This document shows, one piece after another, positions 8,232 to 17,513 of a DNA stretch of 64,000 bases (position 1 is the stretch's first letter; each line of letters begins with the position of its first letter). The stretch spans positions 186,001 to 250,000 of the forward strand of contig NZ_QFFG01000003.1 of NCBI RefSeq assembly GCF_003129485.1, given 5' to 3'. The notes beneath the pieces were generated by a model. That model searched no databases. It saw only the letters and a program-made list of their open reading frames with translations, and had not been told where the DNA came from. The DNA comes from Polaribacter aquimarinus. GTDB taxonomy: Bacteria > Bacteroidota > Bacteroidia > Flavobacteriales > Flavobacteriaceae. Both the position numbers and the translations under genes were made by a program.

Positions 8232-9953
8232 TTAGTTGGTTTGGATAGTTTCTAAATCGTTAAAGTTTTCTTTTTTAGGCATAAGAGATTGCAATAAAAT
8301 GGCAATTCCCATCACTAAAACACATCCTAATAAATTAAGCCATAAATAAGGCAACCAATCAAGAAAAAAGACTCCAATTATAATTGTTTGGGTAATAATT
8401 GCCGCCACAAAAACAGCATTCCCTTTTACAAACTTTATAAAAAATGCCAATAAGAAAATTCCTAAAACGTTGCCATAAAATATAGATCCAATTATGTTAA
8501 CTAACTGAATTAAATTATCAAATAAATTGGCAACACAGGCTACCAAAATAGCGAGAATTCCCCAAGCCAAAGTAAACCACTTAGAGGCTTTTACATAATG
8601 ACCTTCGCTTTTCTCTTCTTTCACGTTTCTTTTATATAAATCAATCGCTGTGGTACTTGCCAACGCATTTAATTCTGAAGCTGTGGATGACATTGCTGCA
8701 GATAGAATTACTGCTAACAATAAGCCAATTAAACCTCTTGGTAGATTGTTTAATATAAAATGAATAAAGACATAATCTTTATCATTAGATTCAATTTTTT
8801 CGATAGAAGTTTCATCAATTTTATCAATGATTTTTTTTGCAGAGGCTTTAATCTCTAAATCCCTTTTGTTTAAAGATTGGATCTCTTCTTTTTCCTCAAT
8901 CTGAAAACCATCAATCAATAATGCTTTCTTTTTATTTTCAATAGCTATGTGCTCTTTTTCAAAAGATTGATAATCTGCTGCATATTTTGAATTCTTAACT
9001 GCATCATCAACCTTTGGGTTAAAGTTTAAAGGGGATGCATTAAATTGATAAAACACAAAAACCATCACACCTACCAACAAAATAAAAAATTGCATTGGCA
9101 CTTTTAACAATCCGTTAAAAATCATACCTAACTGACTTTCTCTAACAGATTTACCAGATAAATAACGTTGCACCTGACTTTGATCTGTCCCAAAATAAGA
9201 CAACATCAAAAATGTTCCTCCAATAAAACCTGTCCAAACGGTATATCTATTATTCAAATCAAAAGAAAAATCTAAGACTTCCATTTTTCCACTTGCACCA
9301 GCAATATCTAGCGCTTTTCGAAAAGTGATATCTGCGGGAAGTTGACTCATAATCATATAAAATGCAATCAACATTCCAATGAAAATGATTATCATTTGTT
9401 GTTTTTGCGTAACATTTACGGCTTTTGTTCCTCCAGAAACGGTGTAGATAATCACTAAAAATCCGATGATAATATTCAAGGTTAACAAATCCCATCCTAA
9501 GACCGCAGACAAAATAATTGCCGGAGCAAAAATGGTAATTCCTGAGGCTAAACCACGTTGAATTAAAAACAAAATTGCCGCTAAACTTCTGGTTTTTAAG
9601 TCGAATCTTCCTTCTAAAAATTCATAAGCTGTATATACTTTTAGCTTGTGATAAATGGGAATAAAAACCACACAAATAATCACCATTGCAATCGGTAATC
9701 CAAAGTAAAATTGCACAAAACCCATTCCGCTATGAAACGCTTGCCCTGGAGTTGATAAAAACGTGATAGCACTTGCCTGTGTTGCCATTACAGACAATCC
9801 TATTGTCCACCATTTGGTGTCATTTCCTCCTTTTATATAGTCTGTAACATTGGTGTTTTTACGCGTTACATATGTTCCATAAGCCACTATAAAAATAAGG
9901 GTAACCGATAAAATTATCCAATCTACAAGGTGTAATTTACTTTCTATTTCCAT
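8232..9953 (-). CDS. sodium:solute symporter (SSS family)
   Basis: This 573-residue transporter has 13-14 predicted membrane helices and SSS signatures: GGNDTKWWTIGLSVMATQAS near residues 40-60, GTDQSQVQRYLSGKS in the middle, and LLAVILSAAMSSTASELNAL around residue 410. A charged insert of about 70 residues (roughly 325-395) sits in one loop. The family couples sodium entry to uptake of sugars, amino acids, sialic acid or carboxylates. Its position between a secreted PIG-L deacetylase and a sugar-type oxidoreductase suggests the substrate is the released glycan piece. A 35-residue membrane protein gene ends 3 bp before its ATG. Confidence 0.88.
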   Translation of the reverse strand: MEIESKLHLVDWIILSVTLIFIVAYGTYVTRKNTNVTDYIKGGNDTKWWTIGLSVMATQASAITFLSTPGQAFHSGMGFVQFYFGLPIAMVIICVVFIPIYHKLKVYTAYEFLEGRFDLKTRSLAAILFLIQRGLASGITIFAPAIILSAVLGWDLLTLNIIIGFLVIIYTVSGGTKAVNVTQKQQMIIIFIGMLIAFYMIMSQLPADITFRKALDIAGASGKMEVLDFSFDLNNRYTVWTGFIGGTFLMLSYFGTDQSQVQRYLSGKSVRESQLGMIFNGLLKVPMQFFILLVGVMVFVFYQFNASPLNFNPKVDDAVKNSKYAADYQSFEKEHIAIENKKKALLIDGFQIEEKEEIQSLNKRDLEIKASAKKIIDKIDETSIEKIESNDKDYVFIHFILNNLPRGLIGLLLAVILSAAMSSTASELNALASTTAIDLYKRNVKEEKSEGHYVKASKWFTLAWGILAILVACVANLFDNLIQLVNIIGSIFYGNVLGIFLLAFFIKFVKGNAVFVAAIITQTIIIGVFFLDWLPYLWLNLLGCVLVMGIAILLQSLMPKKENFNDLETIQTN

Positions 9954-9956
9954 AAA

Positions 9957-10064
9957 TTAAACTGTAAAAAAGTTGGTAATAAAATAAAACGCAATCAAGT
10001 AAATGGCATTCGCAACCAAAACCAATGTGTACTCTTTTTTCCAAGGATATTTTTGCTCATTCAT
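9957..10064 (-). CDS. 35-residue single-pass membrane protein, candidate symporter accessory subunit
   Basis: A small open frame of 35 codons plus stop runs from an ATG at 10064 to a TAA at 9957. It starts MNEQKYPWKKEYTLVLV and then forms one hydrophobic helix (about residues 13-33) ending FFTV. The PIG-L stop and this ATG share one base (TAATG), and the symporter ATG follows three bases after its stop, which is strong evidence for coupled translation of all three. Small single-helix partners are known for some SSS transporters (for example the YjcH/ActP type), but this one is shorter and I do not recognise its family. Confidence 0.75.
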   Translation of the reverse strand: MNEQKYPWKKEYTLVLVANAIYLIAFYFITNFFTV

Positions 10065-12580
10065 TATTTCTTGATTTTTTGTTTTACTTCAATTTTCTCT
10101 TTACCAACAGAAAGTATATTTGCAAACAATTTATAGGCTCCAGAAACACCTGCAGGTAATTCTCTAAAGAAACTTAAACCTGTATAGATGTAATTTCCTT
10201 TACCATATTTTGCAATGAGTAAACTTCCATTTTTAGGCTTTTCTCCTTTATCATTCATAGACAATATTGGAGTATATTCTGAGCTCCATTTGTCCGGAAA
10301 ATACAATCCTCTTTCTTGTACCCAACCGTTAAAATCATCTTGAGTGATTTTATTTGGAAAATTCAGTACAGCATGATTTTTCTCCAAAATTCTCACCTCA
10401 GCAAATTCATCTGTAACTCTATCTCTAGACAATCTTAAGTCATAAGGAGCCCCAACATCTACTCTTCTACTCGTGTTGTATTGCACTATTAAATTTCCGC
10501 CTTTTTCAACATAATTGAGTAAGAATCTTTGTTTAAATTTTAATTCTTTCACTACATTATAAGCTCTAATTCCTAAAACAATAGCATCATATTTTTGTAA
10601 ATTTTCTTCATTAATTTCTGATGGGTTCATCTCAACAACTGTATATCCTATCTGGCGTAAATTTTCAGGAACTGCATCTCCTGCTCCTTTAATATATCCA
10701 ATATAATTCCCAACTTTTTTAATGTTTAAACGAACCACTTTTGCCTCAGAATTTAACAAAACCGATTGCTTTGGAATGTGATTGTAATTGATTTCTACCA
10801 ACTCTTTAGTGTAGTTTTTTCCGTTTGAAGTTGCAACCACTTTTAATTTCCCTTCTGATTGATTTTTAGATGGAGTAACTATAAACTCAAAAGTTTGTTT
10901 ATCATTTTTCTGTTCGATTGAAAAATTTATTGCTGCTGGCGAAACATCCCAACTTATTGGAACATTTAAAAAAACTTTTCCACTTACATTTTGAGTTCCT
11001 GCTCTTACCTCAACTTGAATTTTTTGAGGTGTATCATCAGAAAAAATGAGCACTTTATTTTTCAGTTTTGTGGTTACTTTAGGTAAGATTTCAAAAGGTT
11101 CATAAATCTCACCTTTATCGCGTTCAGCATATCTTCTAACTACATTTTTAGTAATTGAAATTGGCGTTTCATCAATAATTAAATTGAAAGAAATTTTAGC
11201 AGGTCTTGGTGTTTCTGGTTTCCCTATTAATTGCCTGTTACCCACCTTATACATTCCCAAAGAAGCCTCTTCTCTTAACCAATAAGGGTCTGAATAGCTT
11301 TTGGTATTTAAATTAATGGTTTCTTTAAAATTGATACGTTTGTTTTGTGATAAATCCAACTCTTTTACAATGGTTTTTTTATCAATTGAAGACGTTATAG
11401 AGGTCAATTCTATATTTACATCACTTCTATTTAAGACTTCAAAATTTACGTCTATTTTAGAATTCGGAGTTCCAGAAGAACTCACAGCAGAAGCTTCTAG
11501 ATACAAACCTGCACAGGCTTCTACAATTTCTTTGATTTGCTTTTCTTTAATTACTCGCCAATGACTATCTTTTAATCGTTGTATTTTTTTGTAGGCTTCC
11601 ATCAACTTTGGCAAGTGTTTAGACGGATTTACAAAATCGAAATTTTGTTCAATTTCATATAAAATATCACCTATTTCTCCTCCATTTTCAACACGATTCC
11701 AAGTGGTATTGATGCCTGAAAAAATATCATTTTTATCTTTTAAAGGAGTTCCTTTTAAAAATTCAGCATATTCTGTTTGCGCTCCTCTTGTGGTTAATCT
11801 TCCAAAACCTTGACACAAATGCTGACTGCTTGCTATGGATGCCAATTCGTTGTTCGAAACTCCTTTTAACGGATAATATACACCAATATCAAACTTTGTA
11901 AAGTCTTTAGCTATCTCTTCAAACTTCTTTTTATCTCGGTAAAACCAAGAAGAAGTATTATGAAATAAACGTTTGGGTTGCCAAGAACTGGTATACTTTA
12001 ATTGATTTTTATATTTGGTAGGATCTCCAGCCAAATCAAATGCTTCAACACTTAACATTGCAGAACTTGTATGATGTCCGTGAGTTGTACCAGGAGTTCT
12101 ATGATTAAATCTGTTTATGATTACATCCGGTTTAAACGTTCTGATTGCCCAAACTACATCACTCAACACTTTGTCTTTGTCCCAAATTTTTAAGGTTTCA
12201 TCTGGATGTTTAGAATATCCAAAATCGTTGGCTCTTGTAAAAAACTGTTCTCCTCCATCAACGTTTCTTGCAGCTAATAATTCTTGGGTTCTAATAACCC
12301 CTAATAATTCACGAATTTCTGGTCCGATTAAATTCTGACCTCCATCTCCTCTTGTTAAAGACAAATATCCGGTTCTCGCTTTTACTTGATTTGCTAAATA
12401 GGCGATTAATCTCGTATTTTCATCATCAGGATGCGCAGCAATGTACAAAGCAGTTCCTAAAAAATTGAGTTTTTGAATTTTCTCGTAAATCTGATTTGAA
12501 GTTAATTTTTGAGGTTTTTGTGCAAAAGCCGCTATTGAAATCAGTAAAAACACTGAAATTGAAAATAAAAGTTTCTTCAT
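10064..12580 (-). CDS. secreted PIG-L family deacetylase with C-terminal ThuA-like domain
   Basis: This 838-residue protein starts with a signal peptide (residues 1-20, AAFAQ) and a PIG-L/LmbE zinc deacetylase domain. The metal motif AAHPDDE is at residues 48-54, SLTRGDGGQN follows, and a further metal His lies in THGHHTSS. PIG-L enzymes remove N-acetyl groups from sugars. The middle third (about 370-610) looks like beta-sandwich domains, and the last ~200 residues (YDAIVLGIRAYN, GGNLIVQYN) resemble a glutamine-amidotransferase/ThuA-like fold. It is first in a leftward operon with a symporter and an oxidoreductase, so it probably trims an acetylated glycan in the periplasm. Confidence 0.85.
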   Translation of the reverse strand: MKKLLFSISVFLLISIAAFAQKPQKLTSNQIYEKIQKLNFLGTALYIAAHPDDENTRLIAYLANQVKARTGYLSLTRGDGGQNLIGPEIRELLGVIRTQELLAARNVDGGEQFFTRANDFGYSKHPDETLKIWDKDKVLSDVVWAIRTFKPDVIINRFNHRTPGTTHGHHTSSAMLSVEAFDLAGDPTKYKNQLKYTSSWQPKRLFHNTSSWFYRDKKKFEEIAKDFTKFDIGVYYPLKGVSNNELASIASSQHLCQGFGRLTTRGAQTEYAEFLKGTPLKDKNDIFSGINTTWNRVENGGEIGDILYEIEQNFDFVNPSKHLPKLMEAYKKIQRLKDSHWRVIKEKQIKEIVEACAGLYLEASAVSSSGTPNSKIDVNFEVLNRSDVNIELTSITSSIDKKTIVKELDLSQNKRINFKETINLNTKSYSDPYWLREEASLGMYKVGNRQLIGKPETPRPAKISFNLIIDETPISITKNVVRRYAERDKGEIYEPFEILPKVTTKLKNKVLIFSDDTPQKIQVEVRAGTQNVSGKVFLNVPISWDVSPAAINFSIEQKNDKQTFEFIVTPSKNQSEGKLKVVATSNGKNYTKELVEINYNHIPKQSVLLNSEAKVVRLNIKKVGNYIGYIKGAGDAVPENLRQIGYTVVEMNPSEINEENLQKYDAIVLGIRAYNVVKELKFKQRFLLNYVEKGGNLIVQYNTSRRVDVGAPYDLRLSRDRVTDEFAEVRILEKNHAVLNFPNKITQDDFNGWVQERGLYFPDKWSSEYTPILSMNDKGEKPKNGSLLIAKYGKGNYIYTGLSFFRELPAGVSGAYKLFANILSVGKEKIEVKQKIKK

Positions 12581-12600
12581 TTTTTATAGTTGATAACAAA

Positions 12601-12608
12601 CAAATGTA
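12601..12608 (-). promoter_or_regulatory. -7 promoter box for the PIG-L/symporter operon
   Basis: On the minus strand the box reads TACATTTG, a perfect TAnnTTTG match, about 20 bp before the ATG at 12580. A TTTTTG about 13 bp upstream is closer than the usual -33 spacing. Confidence 0.55.
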
Positions 12609-12917
12609 GTTTTTTATCCATCAAAAACATTGCTTGTTAACATAATTATAACGTTTTCAAATTCATCAACAAAATGCTCATAACCTGTTAATAAATTAAT
12701 TTTTAAAATCACTTATTAAAGTTATATTTGTAAACCATTTCTTGATAAAAATTTCTATCAAATAAAATGATGATTTTTTTCTTTGTACAAAAAAGAAAAT
12801 TAAAGCATAGCCATAGTTAAGGTTTCTTTTTATTTTGAAGTAGAAAGGAAAAAAGGCGTTTTATGATAGTCATTTTAATTAAGACCTGGTTTTATACTAA
12901 TTAAGAAAAGAAAATCA
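12609..12917. other. intergenic region between the PIG-L operon and dnaN
   Basis: The 337-bp gap between the divergent PIG-L and dnaN genes holds no convincing open frame. It contains the PIG-L -7 box and a possible dnaN -7 box (TATATTTG at 12723-12730). There are many A/T runs and no clear DnaA-box cluster, so I see no evidence that the chromosome origin is here despite dnaN. Confidence 0.5.
12723..12730 (+). promoter_or_regulatory. possible -7 promoter box for dnaN
   Basis: TATATTTG matches TAnnTTTG but lies 187 bp before the dnaN ATG, giving a long leader. A second promoter closer to the gene may exist that I cannot recognise. Confidence 0.35.
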
Positions 12918-14036
12918 ATGAAATTTATTGTATCGAGTTCGCAATTGTTAAAACAATTACAAGTTTTAGGCGGCGTTATAAATAGTAATAATACCTTACC
13001 CATTTTAGATAATTTTTTATTCGAATTATCTGAAAATGAGCTTAAAGTTTCTGCATCAGATTTAGAAACAACCATGAGTTCTGTGGTAGAAGTAGAAAGC
13101 GAAAGCTCTGGCTCAATTGCTGTTTCTGCCCGATTATTATTAGATACATTAAAAACATTTCCCAATCAGCCTTTAACGTTTAAAACAGAAGGTGATAATA
13201 CCATTGAAATCAGTTCTGATCAAGGGAAATACGATATGGCGTATTTTGGTGGTGATGAGTTCCCAAAAGCAGTTACTTTAGCTTCTCCAAGCACTACAGT
13301 AGTTCCTGCACATATTTTAGGAACTGCGATTTCTAAAACTATTTTTGCGGCTGGTAATGATGATTTACGCCCTGTAATGAGTGGAGTGTTTTTTCAATTC
13401 AGTTCGCAAAGTTTAACATTTGTTGCTACTGATGCTCATAAATTGGTAAAATATTCTAGAACAGATGTTACTGCAGATCAAACTGCGGAATTCATTATGC
13501 CAAAAAAACCTTTAAACTTATTGAAAGGAATTTTAGGAGGTTCTGAGAGCGAAGTAACTATTGAATATAACGATGCCAATGCAAAATTTACGTTTGACAA
13601 TGTAGTTTTAGTGTGTCGTTTAATTGATGGAAAATATCCGAATTATGAAGCGGTTATTCCGAAAGAAAATCCGAATAAATTAACGGTTGATAGAGCTTCT
13701 TTCTTAAACTCTGTAAGACGTGTGTCTATTTTCTCTAGCAAAACAACACATCAGATTCGTTTAAAAATGGCGGGAACAGAATTAAATATTTCTGCGGAAG
13801 ATTTAGATTTTGCTAACAAAGCTGATGAACGTTTAAGTTGCGATTACCAAGGTGATGATATGCAAATTGGTTTCAACTCTCGTTTTTTAAGCGAAATGCT
13901 AAACAATTTAAGTTCTAGCGAAGTTTTAATTGAAATGAGTTTACCAAATAGAGCAGGAATTTTAACTCCTATTGACGGTACAGATGAAGGAGAACAAGTG
14001 ACCATGTTGGTAATGCCAGTGATGTTGAATAACTAG
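12918..14036 (+). CDS. dnaN: DNA polymerase III subunit beta (sliding clamp)
   Basis: This 372-residue protein is a full-length beta clamp. It starts MKFIVSSSQLLKQLQVLGGVI, has TLPILDNFLFEL, the segment GVFFQFSSQSLTFVATDAHKL in domain 2, LIDGKYPNYEAVIP in domain 3, and a C-terminal end with MLVMPVMLNN that fits the usual clamp terminus. The dimeric ring tethers polymerase III and binds repair and replication partners through clamp-binding motifs. A REP-like palindrome and a terminator follow. Confidence 0.97.
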   Translation: MKFIVSSSQLLKQLQVLGGVINSNNTLPILDNFLFELSENELKVSASDLETTMSSVVEVESESSGSIAVSARLLLDTLKTFPNQPLTFKTEGDNTIEISSDQGKYDMAYFGGDEFPKAVTLASPSTTVVPAHILGTAISKTIFAAGNDDLRPVMSGVFFQFSSQSLTFVATDAHKLVKYSRTDVTADQTAEFIMPKKPLNLLKGILGGSESEVTIEYNDANAKFTFDNVVLVCRLIDGKYPNYEAVIPKENPNKLTVDRASFLNSVRRVSIFSSKTTHQIRLKMAGTELNISAEDLDFANKADERLSCDYQGDDMQIGFNSRFLSEMLNNLSSSEVLIEMSLPNRAGILTPIDGTDEGEQVTMLVMPVMLNN

Positions 14037-14040
14037 CGAA

Positions 14041-14105
14041 TACCATTCCGACTGCACTGGAAGAATTTCTTTAAATAGATTTCTCGACAAGCTCGAAATG
14101 ACAAA
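14041..14105. repeat. REP-like palindromic repeat after dnaN
   Basis: The spacer has ACCATTCCGACTGCACTGGA, AGAATTTCT, then AGATTTCTCGACAAGCTCGA and AAATGACA. The outer arms (CATTCCGA / TCGAAATGA) and inner arms are imperfect inverted repeats. The same arm sequences recur at 20066-20093 and 21384-21476, so this is a dispersed family. Confidence 0.6.
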
Positions 14106-14120
14106 GAGTATAAATATTAA

Positions 14121-14151
14121 AAAAACCACAACTCATTCGTTGTGGTTTTTT
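14121..14151 (+). terminator. Rho-independent terminator after dnaN
   Basis: CCACAAC and GTTGTGG form a 7-bp stem around TCATTC, flanked by five A residues and followed by six T residues. The A/T flanks can extend the stem and may let it act in both directions. Confidence 0.85.
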
Positions 14152-14188
14152 AATAAAATTTTTAATTTTACAAAAAAAATCTGCAAAC

Positions 14189-17100
14189 ATGAAAAAAATT
14201 CTCTTTTCTCTATTTTTATTTAGCTTTTTTTTTAGTCTAAAAGCTCAAATTAATTTTCCTGATGTCAATTTAAAAAATGCTTTAATAGCCTCTGGTTTAG
14301 ATACTAATAATGATAATGAAATTCAAGAAAGTGAAGCTATAACTATTACTGAATTAGATTTATCTAATAAAAATATTTCTAATTTAGAAGGTATTCAATT
14401 TTTCACAAACCTTGTAAAACTTATTGCAGAAGGCAATCAAATTACTAATGTTAATTTATCAAATTTATATAATTTAAAAAATTTAGACCTATCATCAAAC
14501 CCAATTACTAATCTAGATATCAGTAATTTAACAGGAATTGGTGGAAACCCATCTAATTTAGAGGTTTTAAATATTCAGAATTGTACTTCATTAAAAAAAT
14601 TAAACGCTACTAAATCCAATAAACTAAAAAATATTAACTTATCAAATTCAAGTTCTTTATTAGAATTGTCATGTGATTCTGAAGAATTGAATTCTTTAAT
14701 TTTAAATGGAGTTTCTTCTTTACAAGATTTAAATATTGCTGCTACCAATAAAATTACAAACATTGACTTATCTGAATTTGTTGATTTAAAATTTTTAAAT
14801 TTATCATATAATCCAATAACCTCTTTAGATATCAGCAACTTACAAAAACTAGAAGAAGTAAACCTCTTATATTGTAACAAATTAATAAGTTTGAATACAA
14901 ATAATTCTAACTCTATAAAGACTATTGACTTAAGGTATTCACATACAATAACTAATCTTGTTTGTAGTTCTACAGTATTGTCATCAGTAAATTTAACAGG
15001 AGCTTTTGGTCTAGAAACAATAAATCTTAGCGCTGTAAACAAAATTACTAATATCGATTTATCAAATTTATATAATTTAAAAAATTTAGACCTATCATCA
15101 AACCCAATTACTAATTTAGATGTTAGTAATTTAACAGGAATTGGTGGAAACCCATCTAATTTAGAGGTTTTAAATATTCAGAATTGTACTTCATTAAAAA
15201 AATTAAACGCTACTAAATCCAATAAACTAAAAAATATTAACTTATCAAATTCAAGTTCTTTATTAGAATTGTCATGTGATTCTGAAGAATTGAATTCTTT
15301 AATTTTAAATGGAGTTTCTTCTTTACAAGATTTAAATATTGCTGCTACCAATAAAATTACAAACATTGACTTATCTGAATTTGTTGATTTAAAATTTTTA
15401 AATTTATCATATAATCCAATAACCTCTTTAGATATCAGCAACTTACAAAAACTAGAAGAAGTAAACCTCTTATATTGTAACAAATTAATAAGTTTGAATA
15501 CAAATAATTCTAACTCTATAAAGACTATTGACTTAAGGTATTCACATACAATAACTAATCTTGTTTGTAGTTCTACAGTATTGTCATCAGTAAATTTAAC
15601 AGGAGCTTTTGGTCTAGAAACAATAAATCTTAGCGCTGTAAACAAAATTACTAATATCGATTTATCAAATTTATTTAAACTAAAAAATTTAGACCTATCA
15701 TCAAACCCAATTACTAATCTAGATATCAGTAATTTAACAAATTTAGAAACATTAAATCTCTCTAATTGTAACCAATTAACAAGCTTAAATACTTACAATA
15801 CCACTTCTTTAAAAACTTTAAACTTAAACAATGTAAGTTCTTTAAATAAATTCGTTTGTAATTCACCAGCCTTATCTTCAATTATTTTAAGTGGTGCATA
15901 TTCTTTAGAAAATATTAATCTTAGTGCTTCTAATCAATTAAACAGTATTGATTTATCTGGATTAACAAATTTAAAGTCATTGTATTTATCAAAAAACCCA
16001 ATTACCAATCTAGATATCAGCAACTTGCAAAAACTAGAAGAAGTAAATCTCTCAAATTGCAGTAAATTAACAAGTTTAAATACGAATAATTCTAATTCTA
16101 TAAAAACATTAAATTTAGAGAACGTAACTTCGTTAAACGAGCTTGATTGCCATTCTAAAGAACTATCTTCATTGGTAGTAAGTGGAATGTTTAGTTTGCA
16201 GCATATTGATTTAAAAGGCCCCAACAATCTTTCCAGTATTGATTTATCCAGCATTAAATTTTTAAAAACCTTAAATTTATCTGAAAATCCGATTACAAGT
16301 CTTAATCTTAATTTTTTTGGCTTAACCAACACAAGCACATTGGAATCTTTAAATTTAATAAACTGTGACAAATTAATTAGTTTAAAACTGCCTTCTTATA
16401 ACTCAAACTTAAAGGATGTTAGTTTATTGAATTGTTTAGCAATGGAAAAATTATCGATTGGATCTAATAAACTTAATAGTGTTAACCTTGGAGGTATGAA
16501 TAATTTATATGAATTATTTATTTCGGGAATTGGCAATCCTACAATTACCTCCTTAGATTTGAGCAACTTACCATCATTAAAAACATTTTCTCTAGGAGGG
16601 TGTTACAATCTTTCTTCTTTGAATTTAACTGGAAGCAGAAACATAGAGACTATAGATTTCAGGTTTGATGCAACCCCTCATAAATTGACAAATGTTGATT
16701 TTAGTAATTTGCCAAATTTAAAAAGATTTTACTGCAGTATGGGTGGAAACATTTCGTCAATAAATCTTACAAGTTCAAAAAACTTAGAGGTATTTGAAGT
16801 TTGGGGTATAAATTTATCTACTATTGATTTTTCTGGATTTGATAAAATAAAAAAACTTACTATTGGCTCGAGCAATCTTGAAACTATAGACCTTTCAGGA
16901 GCAAATAATATTGAACAATTACACTTAGAAAACAATAAACTAACTTCACTAGATTTAAATCATTTAACCAAATTAAAATCTTTAAGAGTTGTAAATAATA
17001 ACTTAGAAACACTTTACGTTAAAAACAATTCAATAGAATCCTATCTTGAATTTTATGGAAATCCGAGTTTGACCTATATATGTGCAGATAATTCACAAAT

Positions 17101-17428
17101 AGCAGATATCCAAACTCAAATAGATTCACAGGGTTTAACTACTATTGTAGATAGTAATTGTAATAATACTGTAAGTCTAAAAAATTATAACAAGGTAACA
17201 GTAACACTATCACAAAATCCCACTAAAGATTTAATAACTTTAAAATCAAATAATTACATAAAAAACATAGTGTTTTATAGTTATTTAGGCAAAATGATTA
17301 AAGAAGACAAATTCATTGAAAATAAAAATGAAGTAACTATTAATATATTCACCCTACCTAAGGGGATATATTTGTTAAAAATAATTACTAATAAAGGAAC
17401 TGTAACTAATAAAATTATTATAGAATAA
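14189..17428 (+). CDS. leucine-rich-repeat cell-surface protein with T9SS sorting domain
   Basis: This 1079-residue protein has a signal peptide (1-19, SLKAQ) and an EF-hand/dockerin-like calcium loop DTNNDNEIQESEA near residue 38. A solenoid of LRR units (pattern LKNLDLSSNPITNLDISNL) runs to about residue 960. The C-terminal T9SS type A sorting domain (about 1000-1079) ends LPKGIYLLKIITNKGTVTNK. T9SS cargo crosses the outer membrane and is anchored or released with the tail removed, so this is probably an adhesin or binding protein. The gene contains an almost perfect 603-bp tandem duplication (14454-15659). Long antisense open frames inside it are by-products of codon usage. Confidence 0.88.
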   Translation: MKKILFSLFLFSFFFSLKAQINFPDVNLKNALIASGLDTNNDNEIQESEAITITELDLSNKNISNLEGIQFFTNLVKLIAEGNQITNVNLSNLYNLKNLDLSSNPITNLDISNLTGIGGNPSNLEVLNIQNCTSLKKLNATKSNKLKNINLSNSSSLLELSCDSEELNSLILNGVSSLQDLNIAATNKITNIDLSEFVDLKFLNLSYNPITSLDISNLQKLEEVNLLYCNKLISLNTNNSNSIKTIDLRYSHTITNLVCSSTVLSSVNLTGAFGLETINLSAVNKITNIDLSNLYNLKNLDLSSNPITNLDVSNLTGIGGNPSNLEVLNIQNCTSLKKLNATKSNKLKNINLSNSSSLLELSCDSEELNSLILNGVSSLQDLNIAATNKITNIDLSEFVDLKFLNLSYNPITSLDISNLQKLEEVNLLYCNKLISLNTNNSNSIKTIDLRYSHTITNLVCSSTVLSSVNLTGAFGLETINLSAVNKITNIDLSNLFKLKNLDLSSNPITNLDISNLTNLETLNLSNCNQLTSLNTYNTTSLKTLNLNNVSSLNKFVCNSPALSSIILSGAYSLENINLSASNQLNSIDLSGLTNLKSLYLSKNPITNLDISNLQKLEEVNLSNCSKLTSLNTNNSNSIKTLNLENVTSLNELDCHSKELSSLVVSGMFSLQHIDLKGPNNLSSIDLSSIKFLKTLNLSENPITSLNLNFFGLTNTSTLESLNLINCDKLISLKLPSYNSNLKDVSLLNCLAMEKLSIGSNKLNSVNLGGMNNLYELFISGIGNPTITSLDLSNLPSLKTFSLGGCYNLSSLNLTGSRNIETIDFRFDATPHKLTNVDFSNLPNLKRFYCSMGGNISSINLTSSKNLEVFEVWGINLSTIDFSGFDKIKKLTIGSSNLETIDLSGANNIEQLHLENNKLTSLDLNHLTKLKSLRVVNNNLETLYVKNNSIESYLEFYGNPSLTYICADNSQIADIQTQIDSQGLTTIVDSNCNNTVSLKNYNKVTVTLSQNPTKDLITLKSNNYIKNIVFYSYLGKMIKEDKFIENKNEVTINIFTLPKGIYLLKIITNKGTVTNKIIIE
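14454..15056 (+). repeat. 603-bp tandem duplication inside the LRR gene, copy 1
   Basis: This segment is repeated head-to-tail at 15057-15659 with a 603-bp offset. By eye only a few bases differ, mainly CTAGATATC here versus TTAGATGTT in copy 2. The length equals 201 codons, so the frame and LRR phase are preserved. Boundaries are uncertain by several bases because units resemble each other. Confidence 0.92.
15057..15659 (+). repeat. 603-bp tandem duplication inside the LRR gene, copy 2
   Basis: This is the second copy of the duplication. The sequence after 15660 begins again with the same LRR start but diverges within 20 bp, showing where the copy ends. The near identity implies recent duplication or gene conversion. 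Confidence 0.92.
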
Positions 17429-17467
17429 TTAAAATTTTAATTTCTTAAAAAGTAATTTATAATGTTT

Positions 17468-17498
17468 AAAAACCATAACTTAAAAGTTATGGTTTTTT
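17468..17498 (+). terminator. Rho-independent terminator after the LRR gene
   Basis: CCATAACT and AGTTATGG form an 8-bp stem with a TAAA loop, preceded by A residues and followed by six T residues. It ends 15 bp before the next ATG. Confidence 0.85.
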
Positions 17499-17513
17499 GT
17501 TTACTTTTATCGA

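Noticed and set aside
12609..12917. Chromosome replication origin next to dnaN.
   Set aside because: No DnaA gene, no cluster of DnaA boxes and unrelated neighbours; in Bacteroidota dnaN is often far from the origin.
14575..15645. Two identical 155-codon antisense frames in the LRR gene (14575-15042 and 15178-15645).
   Set aside because: They are by-products of the repeated LRR codons on the other strand; their identity only reflects the 603-bp duplication.
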